Positions 12,581-23,154 of a DNA stretch of 64,000 nucleotides are shown here, piece by piece. Location: positions 9,461,744 to 9,525,743 of the forward strand of contig NC_052351.1 of assembly GCF_009727055.1 (NCBI RefSeq), written 5' to 3'. A program made the position numbers and the translations under genes. Position 1 is the stretch's first letter, and each line of letters begins with the position of its first letter. Under the pieces are notes generated by a model that was given only the letters and a program-made list of their open reading frames with translations, did not search any database and was not told the origin of the DNA. This DNA is from Benincasa hispida (taxonomy: Eukaryota; Streptophyta; Magnoliopsida; Cucurbitales; Cucurbitaceae).

Positions 12581-12950
12581 CTTCAGAACAGAATAAAATG
12601 AAAAACAAAATCGTTTTGGATATCGATCTCTTATATGTATGTGCTCTGTTTGTTTGGTTAGTGTTGATGGCGGCCGGCGGAGAAAACCAATCAGAAAAAG
12701 AGAAACGTGGGCGTTTAGACAGCGAAGGTGGGCTGGCTCGGCTGGGAACTTAGACAGACCGTAGGCGCTCGATGACGGTTAACTAAGCTAAGCCGCTGTT
12801 GGTTGTTCAAATTTCCTACATGGATTTTACCATTTTTCTGCATCCGCGAACGATAGAATTTCTGCTTGTTAATGGTTGATTGCATCGATGGTACGCGTAA
12901 TATTGCATAAATAAAAATGGGTTTCGACTTTTAAATCATTTTTAGAAAAA
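12581..12950 (-). promoter_or_regulatory. SPHK1 upstream / 5' UTR region
   Basis: Non-repetitive, comparatively GC-rich DNA directly upstream of the SPHK1 start codon, ending at the Helitron terminus at 12951. It should hold the 5' UTR and core promoter. No convincing TATA box or named operator was identified, so the call rests on position only. Confidence 0.4.
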
Positions 12951-14352
12951 CTAGTTAGAACACGCGTATGCACGTGCCAAATCTTTAGAACATAAAATTC
13001 TAAATAAATATATTTTTAACTAAATTTAAATAATAAAAATTTGATGAAATTTAAAAATAATAAAAGAAATTAGATAATTAAGACTATATCACAATATATA
13101 TATATATTATAGTTGAAATATTTACAATTTTAAATGGTCTTGACTAAAAATAAATTATCTATATCAATATACACTTTTTTTAAAAAAAAAAAAAAAGTTG
13201 AAACATCTGTGTATCTTCTAAACATTGTGGAAGTTTATAAATTTGGATAATTATTTTTCTTTGTTTGATTTTTTATATAAAAAATTAATCATTCGAAACA
13301 AAGAATTTGAGGACAAAATAATAATCATTGAAATATCTAATGACAAAAGAAAAATGTAAAATTAAAAGAAAAAGAAAAGACATAAAAGGTAAAAATAAAG
13401 TATAGGTAAAAAAAAAGGTAAGAAACAATGTCAAATAAGAATGGTTGAGAGATATAATAGTAAAAGAGAAATGAAAAATAAAATGAAAAGGAAAAAAAAA
13501 ATATATCGGGTGAAAGGTATATAGAGAGTATGGATGGGTTGTGAGTGTGAGAGCAAAAGAGTCTTGAAAAAACTAGGGACAAAGAGGAAAGTTAAAATTT
13601 CTCCTCGCTTAGCCACGAAATATACTATAAAAGATACTTGTATCGCACATGGTTAAAATTTATTAGAATTTTAAATTTTTATGATGAAATTTGAATACTC
13701 AATAAATATATATTTATTTAGTTTGAATATAAAGTTTTTTATATAAATTTAGTAATAAAAAAATAGTTGCTTAAACTATGTCTATTTGCTTTAGGTTAAT
13801 TTAAAATAAAATAAATTAGACATGGTTGAAAAATAGATATTTTTATTAAGTTAAGTTACTAATATATTTGACCTTAAATTTTTAAATAGTGAAAGGGATA
13901 GAAATAAAAAAAAATGATGAATAAAACTAACATACATATATGAAGTAATTGAAATAAAAATTATAAACTAAAATTTATAAAGGAGTAGCCCTATAAAATA
14001 TGACCCACATTGTTTTTTTTTTTTTTTTCTTTTTCTTTTTGAATTGATTAATCTTTGGAGGGAAAAAATATAGAACGTTGAATTAGAGAATTTTAAGATA
14101 AAAGGTAGCTTAAAATAGATATTATTTTTTTTCAAATGATTTAATCTTGTATTAACTAGATATGTATTTTTAATATTACAAACTTAAATAATTTAGAAAA
14201 TTAATGTCTAAAATAAAATGGTACAAAAATTTACTTGTTTAAAAAAAACTATTTATTAATATTATTATTTTATGCAAATATGGTCTTACTTTCTAAAAGA
14301 ATAATATGTGTTATTTATAAGTAAATAGTAAATAATTATATGTTCTTAAAAT

Positions 14353-14396
14353 AGAAAAAAAAAACAAAAACAAAAACAAAAACAAAAACAAAAAAG
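14353..14396 (+). repeat. (AAAAAC)n microsatellite
   Basis: Five regular AAAAAC units embedded in an A-rich run. Confidence 0.85.
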
Positions 14397-14956
14397 AGAA
14401 TGGTTTGAATTATATTAACGTGTATTTTCAAATTAGTTATCCTTGAATAGTTTTATCTTCCTAAAATAAACAAATAAAATTAGTTTAGATACACCTATTT
14501 GTATTCAATACTAAAAAAAAATCTTAATTTAGATTCAATATAACACTTTTTTTTCTTTTGTATCTTAACAAAAATTGTTTAGATATTCTATTAGGAAAAA
14601 TAGTTCAAAGTTATCAAATAGAATTGTTTAGATATAAAATCTTATCATTAAGATTTGAATGTTGATAAAATGAAAAAACAAAACAAAAATAGCCATAGTC
14701 AACTAAATCTCTTCAAATTTGAATTCAATAATACTACACTTCAATCTTCAAAATATATCTAGTGATTAAAGAAAGTCACACACAATAATATATAACAAAA
14801 CATAAAATGTGTATATCAAAATAAGACAACAAACTAAATTTGTAAAATTGTTGGTTGTATTTCAAATCTAGACACATCATAATACTTGAGATGAGAAAAG
14901 AATACTCAAAAAAGAAAAAATGAAAAGAAGGAGAAAGAGAAAGAAATGGATTATAA

Positions 14957-15180
14957 ACAAATTCAATTAAACCTCTCCGAATTTGAATTCAATAATACTG
15001 AAAATAAAACCTTTTGATTCTATTCAACTAAATCTCTTTGAATTTGAATTCAATAATACTAAAAATAAAAACCTTTTGATTCTATGATGTTCGCCTTTTG
15101 ATTCTATTCAACTAAATCCCTTTGAATTTGAATTCAATAATACTAAAAATAAAAACCTTTTGATTCTATGATGTTCGCCC
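14957..15180 (+). repeat. Tandem repeat of about 70-80 bp, 3 copies
   Basis: The unit contains GAATTTGAATTCAATAATAC followed by a run of A/T and CCTTTTGATTCTAT. It occurs three times in a row with small changes, and the last two copies also share ATGATGTTCGCC. A fourth dispersed copy is at about 14698-14745. Further duplicated text (TGTATTTCAAATCTAGACAC at about 14857 and 15257) shows a roughly 400-bp higher-order duplication inside the Helitron. Confidence 0.75.
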
Positions 15181-15544
15181 TAATACAAAAAGATTTCAAA
15201 CGCGAACAAATATTTATATCAAAATAAAACAATACAAAACAACTGGTAAGATTATTGATTGTATTTCAAATCTAGACACATCATACTTAAGGAGATGGGG
15301 AATAATCCCCAAAAGAAAAGAGAAAAGAGAGACAACAATAAAAAAGAAAAGATAGATAACATATCTTATTAGAATAAAAAAGAAAAGATAGATAATATAC
15401 CTTATTAGAAATTCTTAATCATTAAGAGAGACCTCTAAACAAATTATGTAGATCAATATAAAATAAATTTCTAAATTTGTTAATTGTAAAATTTCCAAAA
15501 AAAAAAAAAAAAAAAAAACCTACACATTATAATATACTCAAAGG

Positions 15545-15850
15545 GATGAAAAATCGGTACTATAAAAATATAGATGACATCCTTCATCTTTAGTGATATG
15601 TTTCTCTATGTGAAAGATCATATAATTCTTTTAGAAGTATTGAAATATTTATAGATGATAGATGAAAAATCGGTATAAAAAAACATAGATGGCATACCTT
15701 CTTCAATTCTTTATGTGAAAGATGTTCTACCATAGAATTCCTTTAGAAGTATGAAGAACGTATGGGTGAGAGATAAAAATTTGTTACTAAGAAAAATATA
15801 GATATATCTTCTTCAATAATAAGAGGTATTCTACTATTCAGAAGAGGTGC
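15545..15850 (+). repeat. Imperfect tandem repeat of about 110-120 bp
   Basis: Three diverged copies of a unit with GATGAAAAATCGGTA, ATAGATG.CATCCTTC, TATGTGAAAGAT and CTTTTAGAAGTAT in the same order. They lie inside the 5' part of the minus-strand Helitron. Confidence 0.65.
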
Positions 15851-15980
15851 TTACTAAAAAGATGTTTTTGATCCATCTATTTGTAAAATGCTCCTTAAAT
15901 AGGAGTTGAGGGTAAAATGGGAATAAAAAGGGCAAAATGAGGAGTCAAAAATTCTCTCCATTTTGTCCTTTTAATATAGA

Positions 15981-16202
15981 TATTCAATTTTACATGAATG
16001 CATCTAACCTTTGAAAATTATAACAATTAAAACCACAAACAACTCATTTATCAAATCCAAATCTTAAACTTTTGTAAATAAATTAATTTTAAATTTCTGT
16101 GGTGATTTATAATTATCTTCACCTAATTTTACTTAAATTTAGCATCACTAAAATAAAATTATTATTCTAAAATCTAACCAAATAATATATATAACACGAT
16201 CA
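15981..16202. other. Short AT-rich spacer
   Basis: About 220 bp between the Helitron and the Mutator-like element's target duplication. No feature is recognised. Confidence 0.5.
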
Positions 16203-16211
16203 ATTTATTTA

Positions 16212-16335
16212 GGAAAATTGTCCAAAATAGCAATTTCTAGTTTTCACATTACAAAAATACCATGTTTTTTGAAAACTCATTAAAAGAGTTTATCTCGGGC
16301 CTTCTCGGGTGAGATCGACCCCGAAATTGAATTTG
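16212..16335 (+). repeat. Left MULE terminal inverted repeat
   Basis: Matches the reverse complement of 25505-25636 at roughly four of five positions, ending around the GGGTGAGATCGACC segment. The adjacent outside 9 bases are ATTTATTTA. Confidence 0.88.
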
Positions 16336-17048
16336 AAACGTTGAAAATTCAAATTATCCAATCTGTTGAAATGACGAAAATACCCTTGCTGGAAAAAACC
16401 TTTCATATAAACAGAACCATTCAAGTTCCTCACTTCACCCAAGATCTCCCTATATTTACTTTGAAATTTTCCTTGTTTCGATATTTATTTGCATCCTTAA
16501 GCATCGTTATTGTTGAGGCATTTCGTTATTTCCTTCATTTAGTCTATGGCTTCATTTTAAATTAGTGTTTGGTTAGGGTTTTAGAGTCTATCTGAGATAT
16601 ATGAGAAATCTGGGTTGTATATTTTCTTTCTTTCAATATTTGAGCCTTTTTTTTGTGTATCTTGTCTGTATTTGATGATTTTCTAGATATGTTATCCTAT
16701 CTCGAGTGAAATATGTTTGAATCTTGGCCGAGATTGGATGAAGTGGGCCTGAGATCTATTGAATATGTCCCGAGATTGGATGGACTATTGAGTTTTGGGC
16801 ATTTTGTATATGATCTCGGGGTAAATGTTGCCCGAGGTCATCCCCGAGATATTATACAGAATGGGACCAAAACCCTGATCTCGTGGCACACTGGTGTAAA
16901 TGGCCCAGGTTCTTCATAATTAGTATACAATCTCGAGCGAGTTTCACCTTGGATTTAAGTCAGATTCCAAATACAATGCTTCTATTTTGTTGTTGTTTTG
17001 CCTAATTGATTGTTTAGTTCAATTTATGGTTTATGGTATGTGTGACAG

Positions 17049-17760
17049 ATGGCATTGGTACCTAAGATCCGTATTTCTGACTATTTTCCAACAAATTTGA
17101 CTTGTTGTTGTCATCTGGCGAGAACAATCTCGAATATTAAGAACAAGTTAATACCTAGGCAATTATACATGTTTAGGCAAATTGTTTTTTTTTTTATACA
17201 TATTTTGGATGTTAAATTAGTTTTTAATGGGTCTTTGTGCCATTATATTATTTTGAGGCAGGTACAGGAGAATAGAGAAGACATTGTTAGCTTTAAGTTA
17301 CTGGGGAATAAGGTCCCTTTCGGGCGTGAGGAGTTTGATATAGTAACGGGTTTGAGATATAGGCCCAGGCATGTAGTTGAGTTTGATCAGGATAGAGCTC
17401 TTAGGCTTAGAAAGTTGTACTTAGGTGATAGGTCCAACATGAATGGGACTGAGTTGGACAAGGATTTTCTAGATTATAAGTTCGAGAGTGATAAGAATGT
17501 GACGAAGATTGTCATATTTTATTTCATTGAGTTGGTTATGATGGGAAGGGAAAGGTGCAACATATGGACTAGACCATGTTGGGGTTGATGTATCGAAGGA
17601 TTTTTGTAGCTATAACTGGGCAACATGATATTCACGAAAACTCTGAGTAGTTTACAAGGTACACTTAAAGGAAAGTTGCAATGTACAAGAAGAAGCCTAC
17701 GAATAGTAAGTCGCTTGAGCCATACAACTTATACATATTTTTGTTTGCTTTCCAAGTTCT
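17049..17760 (+). pseudogene. DUF1985-domain gene remnant (MULE cargo)
   Basis: An open stretch of 179 codons (17049-17588) contains the DUF1985 signature: NGSLCHYIILRQV, then EDIVSFKLLGNKVPFGREEF, then DIVTGLRYRP, a run matching LRLRKLYLGDRSNMN, and FYFIELVMMGRERCN. It then hits a stop; reading frames further on (to about 17760, e.g. MYRRIFVAITGQ and NSKSLEPYNLYIF) continue the same protein with stops and shifts. In plants this domain usually belongs to large Ulp1-protease-like proteins carried by MULEs and other transposons. The protease domain is not present here. The remnant lies inside the MULE, converging on the broken transposase, and is most likely transposon-borne, not a host gene. 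A shorter related frame at 16713-16919 may be 5' sequence of the same unit. Confidence 0.72.
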
Positions 17761-18019
17761 TTATTTTCATTTAATCATAATTGTTATTGATACTTCGATT
17801 TTTTCATGCATTGACGAGTGGTGTTTGTTTATTGAATTAGTAGGTTTGGGCGTAGAGACAGTTTCGTCCCTTAATGTACGGGTGGCGAATAGAGTTTCCA
17901 CTTATGCAATACCATGCATCATGTGATGGAGTTTCACGTATTCACCTAAAGCAAAGGTGATTCAGACACAGGTTTTTGGGTCCCAAGTGGTCTTAAGATC
18001 TTCTAACAAGTATGGCCGC

Positions 18020-18723
18020 TAACGTATTTAGTGATATTGAACATATCAGAGTCTTTCATTTTAATGGCTATGACCTTCCAATTGCATATCGATTCTACGC
18101 ATCTTAAAATACATAATTTCTTAGTAGATATATCGATACGATTTGGAAGTTATTCCACATACAGTTTCTTAGCCAAATATTTTTTGCTTAAAAATAAATT
18201 ACCAATTTGGATATCTTTTATAGTTGACTCAAATGAGACAACGATGGTATTCGCCATTAATTTTTCAATCTACTTCCATTTGTTATGACTAACACCCGGA
18301 TCACCAATTCTTGCTAAATCCGTACACTGCTCACCATTAGTTGTCAGGATACTATCACCCAACAATCCTTTATCAACCCATGATTTTACATTCAACATAG
18401 AATCTACCTTTATAGTCATCGAGTTCTAATCATTGATAAGTCCACATGATCCACATGATAAGCATTAACAGTCGCCTCAAATATATTTATATCCTCTACA
18501 TTAATGTCGACATCAGAATCAGTTGATATGTTTACATCATATACAGACTAATCATTAACAACCACCTCAGATATATCTACATATTCCCTATTCAAGAAAC
18601 AATCCGTATGTCACCCAATTCTAATGGACATGCATTATCGTTCAATGGGCTTAACGGTCAGATGTCATTCAAACCCATATTGTATTCAGGAATAAAATCA
18701 AGTGGAGATGGAAATAAAGTAAC
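18020..18723 (-). pseudogene. MURA transposase remnant, DNA-binding part
   Basis: Minus-strand reading gives LFPSPLDFIPEYNMGLND, then an acidic stretch (DISEVVVNDQSVYDVNIST, DSDVDINVEDINIFEATVNA), then MANTIVVSFESTIKDIQIGN leading to LFLSKKYLAKKLYVE, and CILRCVESICNWKVIAIKMK ending ITKYVSGHTC. This is the order of the N-terminal region and DBD_Tnp_Mut domain (MuDR family transposase, PF03108) with its C.....C.W.V.A pattern. Several stops interrupt it, and the catalytic MULE domain is missing. The upstream part of the same gene continues at 22626-22915 after removal of an LTR insertion. Confidence 0.75.
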
Positions 18724-19040
18724 ATTTTTGTAACATCCTAAATTGTGTAAGTAATTTTCATTAAATTATCTTGAATTATTTGGGCGTTATTTTGTTAAAT
18801 TGAGACTAAAACTGAATTTGGGATGTAAGATAATCAACTTATGTGATCTTTGTAAAGATTTAGAAATTTGAATTTAATTTAAGGAAGTTGGATAAATTAA
18901 TTTGGAGATATGAAATTTTAAAATGAAATAAATGTTTAGTTGGAGAGTTAAGAAGAAAAATCATATATATAAAGGATGCCTCATATCACGTGCAATGTAA
19001 AAAATTCTTTTTTCTCCTTCGTAAATCCCAATGTCGAACC

Positions 19041-21134
19041 TGAAGGAACTCTTATACAAAAGTACATATGAGTGGAAGCGGATATTTCCAAATCATTGTG
19101 AGAGAATTTTCACATATACATTTAGACATACAAATATGCATTAATAACTAAATTACTGACCTGCTTAAAGGATGAATAAACAAGATACCGATAGAACATA
19201 CCAGTCGAAGATTTTCTTCACTTGAAATCTCGATCTCTCCACGAACGACCTCTCACTCTCACTAGACCAGCAGGCAATCGTTCAACGACTCTACCGTCAT
19301 CTACCACGAACAACTTCGCACGAACACCAGGAAACGGGGAGGACACCACCACTCGGAGCCCTTAATATTCTCGAAGTGAGAATCCAAAGGGTGGGCTTTA
19401 TTCGGATTTGGTAGAAGTGAGGAGGAAAGGCTATCATGTACAAAAGATCAAGAAAGTATAAGAAGTGAAAGACTATTGTATAGTCAGATGCTTGATCGTT
19501 TAGGCGAGGTACACGATTGTGTAGTAAAAGCTAAGTGATCGTCTATACGATCGTTTAGTTCAGCTCAAATGCTAAGCGATTGTCTAGGAAATGGTAAGCG
19601 ATCGTTTAGAGAAAGGTCGTGCGACTGTACAATCGTTTAGTAAATACGATGCGTTATCGTATAGGCTCTCAAATACTATGCGATCGATTGCAAACACACC
19701 ATGAGCGATTATGCGTATCTCATGCAAAATGAAAAACATTTTCTTTTTATTCTTCAGTTACTAAAATTGAATTGAATTTCACACCAATGCATGAATTCAG
19801 AGAAAACATCGGGCAATTATCTCATAACCGTCCAATTAATAAAATAATCAATATAATCATATTATATTCATAACCTATAGTTTGATATCATGTATCAACC
19901 ATAGTGTTTTCTCCTCTACTTGATATAAATCATATTTATATCTAATTTCCTCCAAATTAATGTATCTCATACATTTAGTCAATCATATCATATATAATTA
20001 ACAAGTTCAATTATATCATATATAATCAAACTCCCTCTTATCAATTTGAACATTTCAAACTGAATCTCAACTTGTATCCAAGCTATCAAGGGGACCTTAT
20101 GAACCTATGGCTCGAAGCTCCAATGGTACGTGAATAGCTGACTAAACTCTTTAGCCACGAGATCCACCATCCGTTAACTGCCAGGAATTTCACTAAAGAC
20201 CGACAACTGAACTCTTCTTACCACAGATATATTTATGTGTCCATCGGATATAACCAATCATGAGTACGATAACCTTTCACAGATGCTCGTAAGTACAGCT
20301 GGGTCAATTTACCGTTTTGCCCCTATAGTTACATCTCACTCCTTAAGTACCACTGATCTCTCTAATGAATAATACAACATAGTCCTAATATGTGTGAACA
20401 CCTCTCGAACCATGAGAAGGTGTGTGGTGTCACATCGTTCAAGCCCCAGGATCAGCCCTTCAGGGAGCTATCTATCTACTTACCCCTACTTCGAGGAAGG
20501 AGTTCTTGTGTAGCTGAGTTCCCATCTCCCAAATCAGACGAATCCTCAAAGTGATAGGTTTAAGTCGGCGGTCTGGCCACTCGCACCCATGCAAATCAAA
20601 GGACTGCCCTCAATGGTAGGAGTTCCCAACTCACTCAAGATTGAGGTCATGTTATCTATGGTCATCCTAGTGAAGTGAAGTCTCTGCCATGAATGGTGTT
20701 ATATAACGAGATGTTAACACTTTGTGGTCAAGTCTTAGACAAACACTTTGTATAGGACACCCCCGCTTACATGTCTCCTACATGAATGATCAGGATCAGA
20801 CCATCTGTGACAAGTCACAACACTTGTAACTATTCCACAAAGCGGGACGCATCCGTAGCATTACCAGGATAAGGTTTTCCTTCTTTATCTATATACTACA
20901 GACCATTTTGGTTATCACTTAAGACATGATCCATTTGTATGTTACCACATACATGCTTAAGTTACATAAAGACAACTAGGGATTTTAGTTTATTGATTTG
21001 TGGTAAAGCAAATAAAACATCCAAATGAGCAAAATCAAGAAGTGAAGTAAATATCATATATTATACATCACAAGCGTTCATACAAACTGTATACAAACTA
21101 CAGAACACGAGACTTTAGGGCATCATCCCTAACA
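19041..21134 (-). mobile_element. Solo LTR, LTR-A family copy 1
   Basis: Minus strand begins TGTTAGGGATGATGCCCTAA at 21134 and ends CCTTCA at 19041. Flanks are GAACC (19036-19040) and GGACC (21135-21139), a 5-bp duplication with one change. The internal order of conserved blocks (GTATGTGGTAACATAC, GGATCATGTCTTAAGTGATA, AGTGTTAACATCTCG, CCTCGAAGTAGGGGTAAG) matches the other LTR-A copies. It lies inside the Ty3-type LTR. No coding region. Confidence 0.75.
19490..19725 (+). repeat. GCGATCGTTTAG-type degenerate repeats
   Basis: At least six imperfect copies of a word like AAGCGATCGTTTAG (with GATCGTTTAGG, GTGATCGTCTA, CGATCGTTTAG, GCGATTGTCTAGG, GCGATCGTTTAG and CAATCGTTTAG) recur every 25-45 bp near the 3' end of this LTR-A copy. 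The core GATCG/CGATCG is palindromic. Confidence 0.65.
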
Positions 21135-21974
21135 GGACCCCCTCCCCTCATTTTTTTTCTTCGTCCAACTGGCATAGCTACCTCAGTTTCACGACTAACC
21201 ACGCACCGTCGTCATCTCACCTTCGTCGTTGCAGATCACAATCAAATCTCATCCGCTTAATCGCCTATGTTCGCGCAAGCCCATCCGCGTGCAAATTCGA
21301 CTCCATCTAGTCGTACTGTTGTTGCATCTCACCGGAAGTCTCACGTCAATATGTTGCTTTGTTGGTCTAGCATCAATTTCTTTCCTCAGTTCTCCGATGT
21401 CTATTTGAGCATCGTCGCACGCTACACCTCATTGGAAGTTGTTTAGTTGCCATATCTATTGATTTGGTTTCAGAAGGTGTTGAGATGTCGTCGAGTGAGG
21501 TTGAAGTTATTTGTAGTGGGTTTTGGTTTGGGGCATTGGTCAGGTTTTTGGAAAGCGGTTTCAGATCAAATGACATTTTAGGTAAGTATAATTAGAGCCA
21601 ATTGAATGAATTGGATAATGGAATTAGGTTTGGGAAAATTGGATTTAAGATTTGATTTATGTTGTAGATTCTAATTCGAGTTTTTGTTGGAGATTGCTTT
21701 ACTTGAATATATTATTCATACTTGATATCAAGATAAGTAATCTTACTATTAGAACCGTCCTTGAGCCAAGCTACTTAAACAGTATGATTTAATAGATTTA
21801 TCTAAATGTTATTGAGAAGCATGATGTGATTAGTACTATTTTATGAGTATGATGATTAAAGCAAGTTTTTTATATGATTAGGGGGGGACCCTGAGACATG
21901 TACTATGATTTATGTTGTGAAATTCATTGAAAGCATGATATGTCTATAGATAAGAGTGATGATCTACTCTCCTA

Positions 21975-22085
21975 ATGCTACAATGTTACCGGAAGTCGAT
22001 GGGTTTCCTACTATGTTACTGAAAACTGACGAGTTTCCTACTATGTTACCGGGTGTCGACGAGTGCCCTACTATGTTAGTGAGCC
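21975..22085 (+). repeat. About 31-bp tandem repeat, 4 copies
   Basis: Four copies of a unit like CTACTATGTTACCGG followed by GTCGACGAGTTTC, lying in the Ty3-type solo LTR. Copies differ by a few bases each. Confidence 0.75.
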
Positions 22086-22625
22086 TTTGGGCCACTCTGC
22101 GTGTTAGGTTGAGTTAGATCACTCAGTAGATGGTCATGTAGGATTAGTTGTTTGTATGCATGTTCCGAGAATGTTGCATTTATTGGACATAATGCAATAG
22201 TCTAATCTCGGTAGTGGTGTTATGTACTGAGTATTTTATACTCGTTATTTATTGTGTTGTGTTTTTCAAGTAAGAGTAAGGATATCTCAACGAATGACAG
22301 GAAGAATCTGTGATCATGCCACTGGGACTAGACAGACGTTTGCACTCATGTTTTCATGGTTTCATTTTTTAAATTTCAGTTTTTTCATTTAATTCAAAAA
22401 CTTTTAGTTTTTGTACTGTTAGATGTTTTAGATAAAATTTTCAAATCTTATTTTTTTTAGGGGTACCCTGATCAAAATTTTCAGTTATTTAGATTGTAAT
22501 AAAAGTTATTTATTCTATAAAATTTATTTGGTTTTAGCCAATTCATAAAAGATAGTTTTGAAATGTATGCATGCATGTAGTAACGGCCTAGTACAAGTCC
22601 AAGGAAGTCGGGTAATTAAAATTTT

Positions 22626-22915
22626 AGGCCATTTGAACTGGAAATGACAATATGGTACTTCTAGATTTATGGACTACTATTGGTAACTTTGATACCAAAA
22701 GAGTCAATTGAGACACATCATCACCGGTTAAGAAAAAATGAAGATCTTCATGATCACTAATCATAAAAGCAGATACATTCAGCCAAGTCGAGATGAATAC
22801 TATATGATAGTGACAGGAAATTATTTGGCACTGAATCCGGGTATTCAGAAAGAATAGATTGTTCCAGCTCGATACCATCAAGAATTCGTGATTATTGAAT
22901 GGGAACAGTTATCCC
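22626..22915 (-). pseudogene. MURA transposase remnant, N-terminal part
   Basis: Minus-strand frame includes AFMISDHEDLHFFLTGDDVS followed by LTLLVSKLPIVV, the kind of 'D-x-D-L-x-FFL' segment found before the DNA-binding domain in MURA proteins. Upstream text is shifted in frame. Together with 18020-18723 it forms one interrupted transposase gene split by the Ty3-type LTR. Recognition of this short part is weaker than for the DNA-binding part. Confidence 0.5.
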
Positions 22916-23154
22916 ACTAATTTTATATATTTATTGTGAAACTACTTATACATTATTCCGACGTCTACAATCAAATATTTCAACCGAACGCCTACATATT
23001 CTTTCTCATCATCCTTCCATTCGCCCCCAAAACAAACAAATATACATGACATCCAGAAAAAATTCATAAAAAATTTACTAAAATCATACAAAATCTCGAG
23101 GAGAATATGTAATCTTGATGAAAAATATCAATATCTCATCTGAGAGTTTAATCC

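Larger units (their letters stand above)
12951..15980 (-). mobile_element. Non-autonomous Helitron
   Basis: On the minus strand the element begins TCTATATTAAAAGGACAAAA (from 15980) and ends CTAG (12954-12951). It is preceded by A and followed by T, the A^T insertion site of Helitrons. A short imperfect hairpin (CACG...CGTG, plus 12961-12976) lies 6 bases inside the 3' end, as in Helitron termini. The interior is AT-rich, repetitive and without Rep/Hel coding, so it is non-autonomous. It sits about 370 bp upstream of the SPHK1 start codon. Confidence 0.72.
18729..22620 (+). mobile_element. Ty3-type solo LTR (interrupted)
   Basis: Starts TGTAACATCC and ends ATTAAA (a decayed GTTACA). It is flanked by the perfect 5-bp direct repeat ATTTT (18724-18728 and 22621-22625). 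A TATA-like TATATATAAAGG lies at 18965-18976. The 3' half, with ACTGAGTATTTTATACTCGT and a G-rich end, resembles plant Ty3/Gypsy LTRs. No gag-pol is present. Removing the nested LTR-A copy leaves about 1.8 kb, a plausible LTR length. It has inserted into the MURA reading region of the MULE. Confidence 0.7.
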
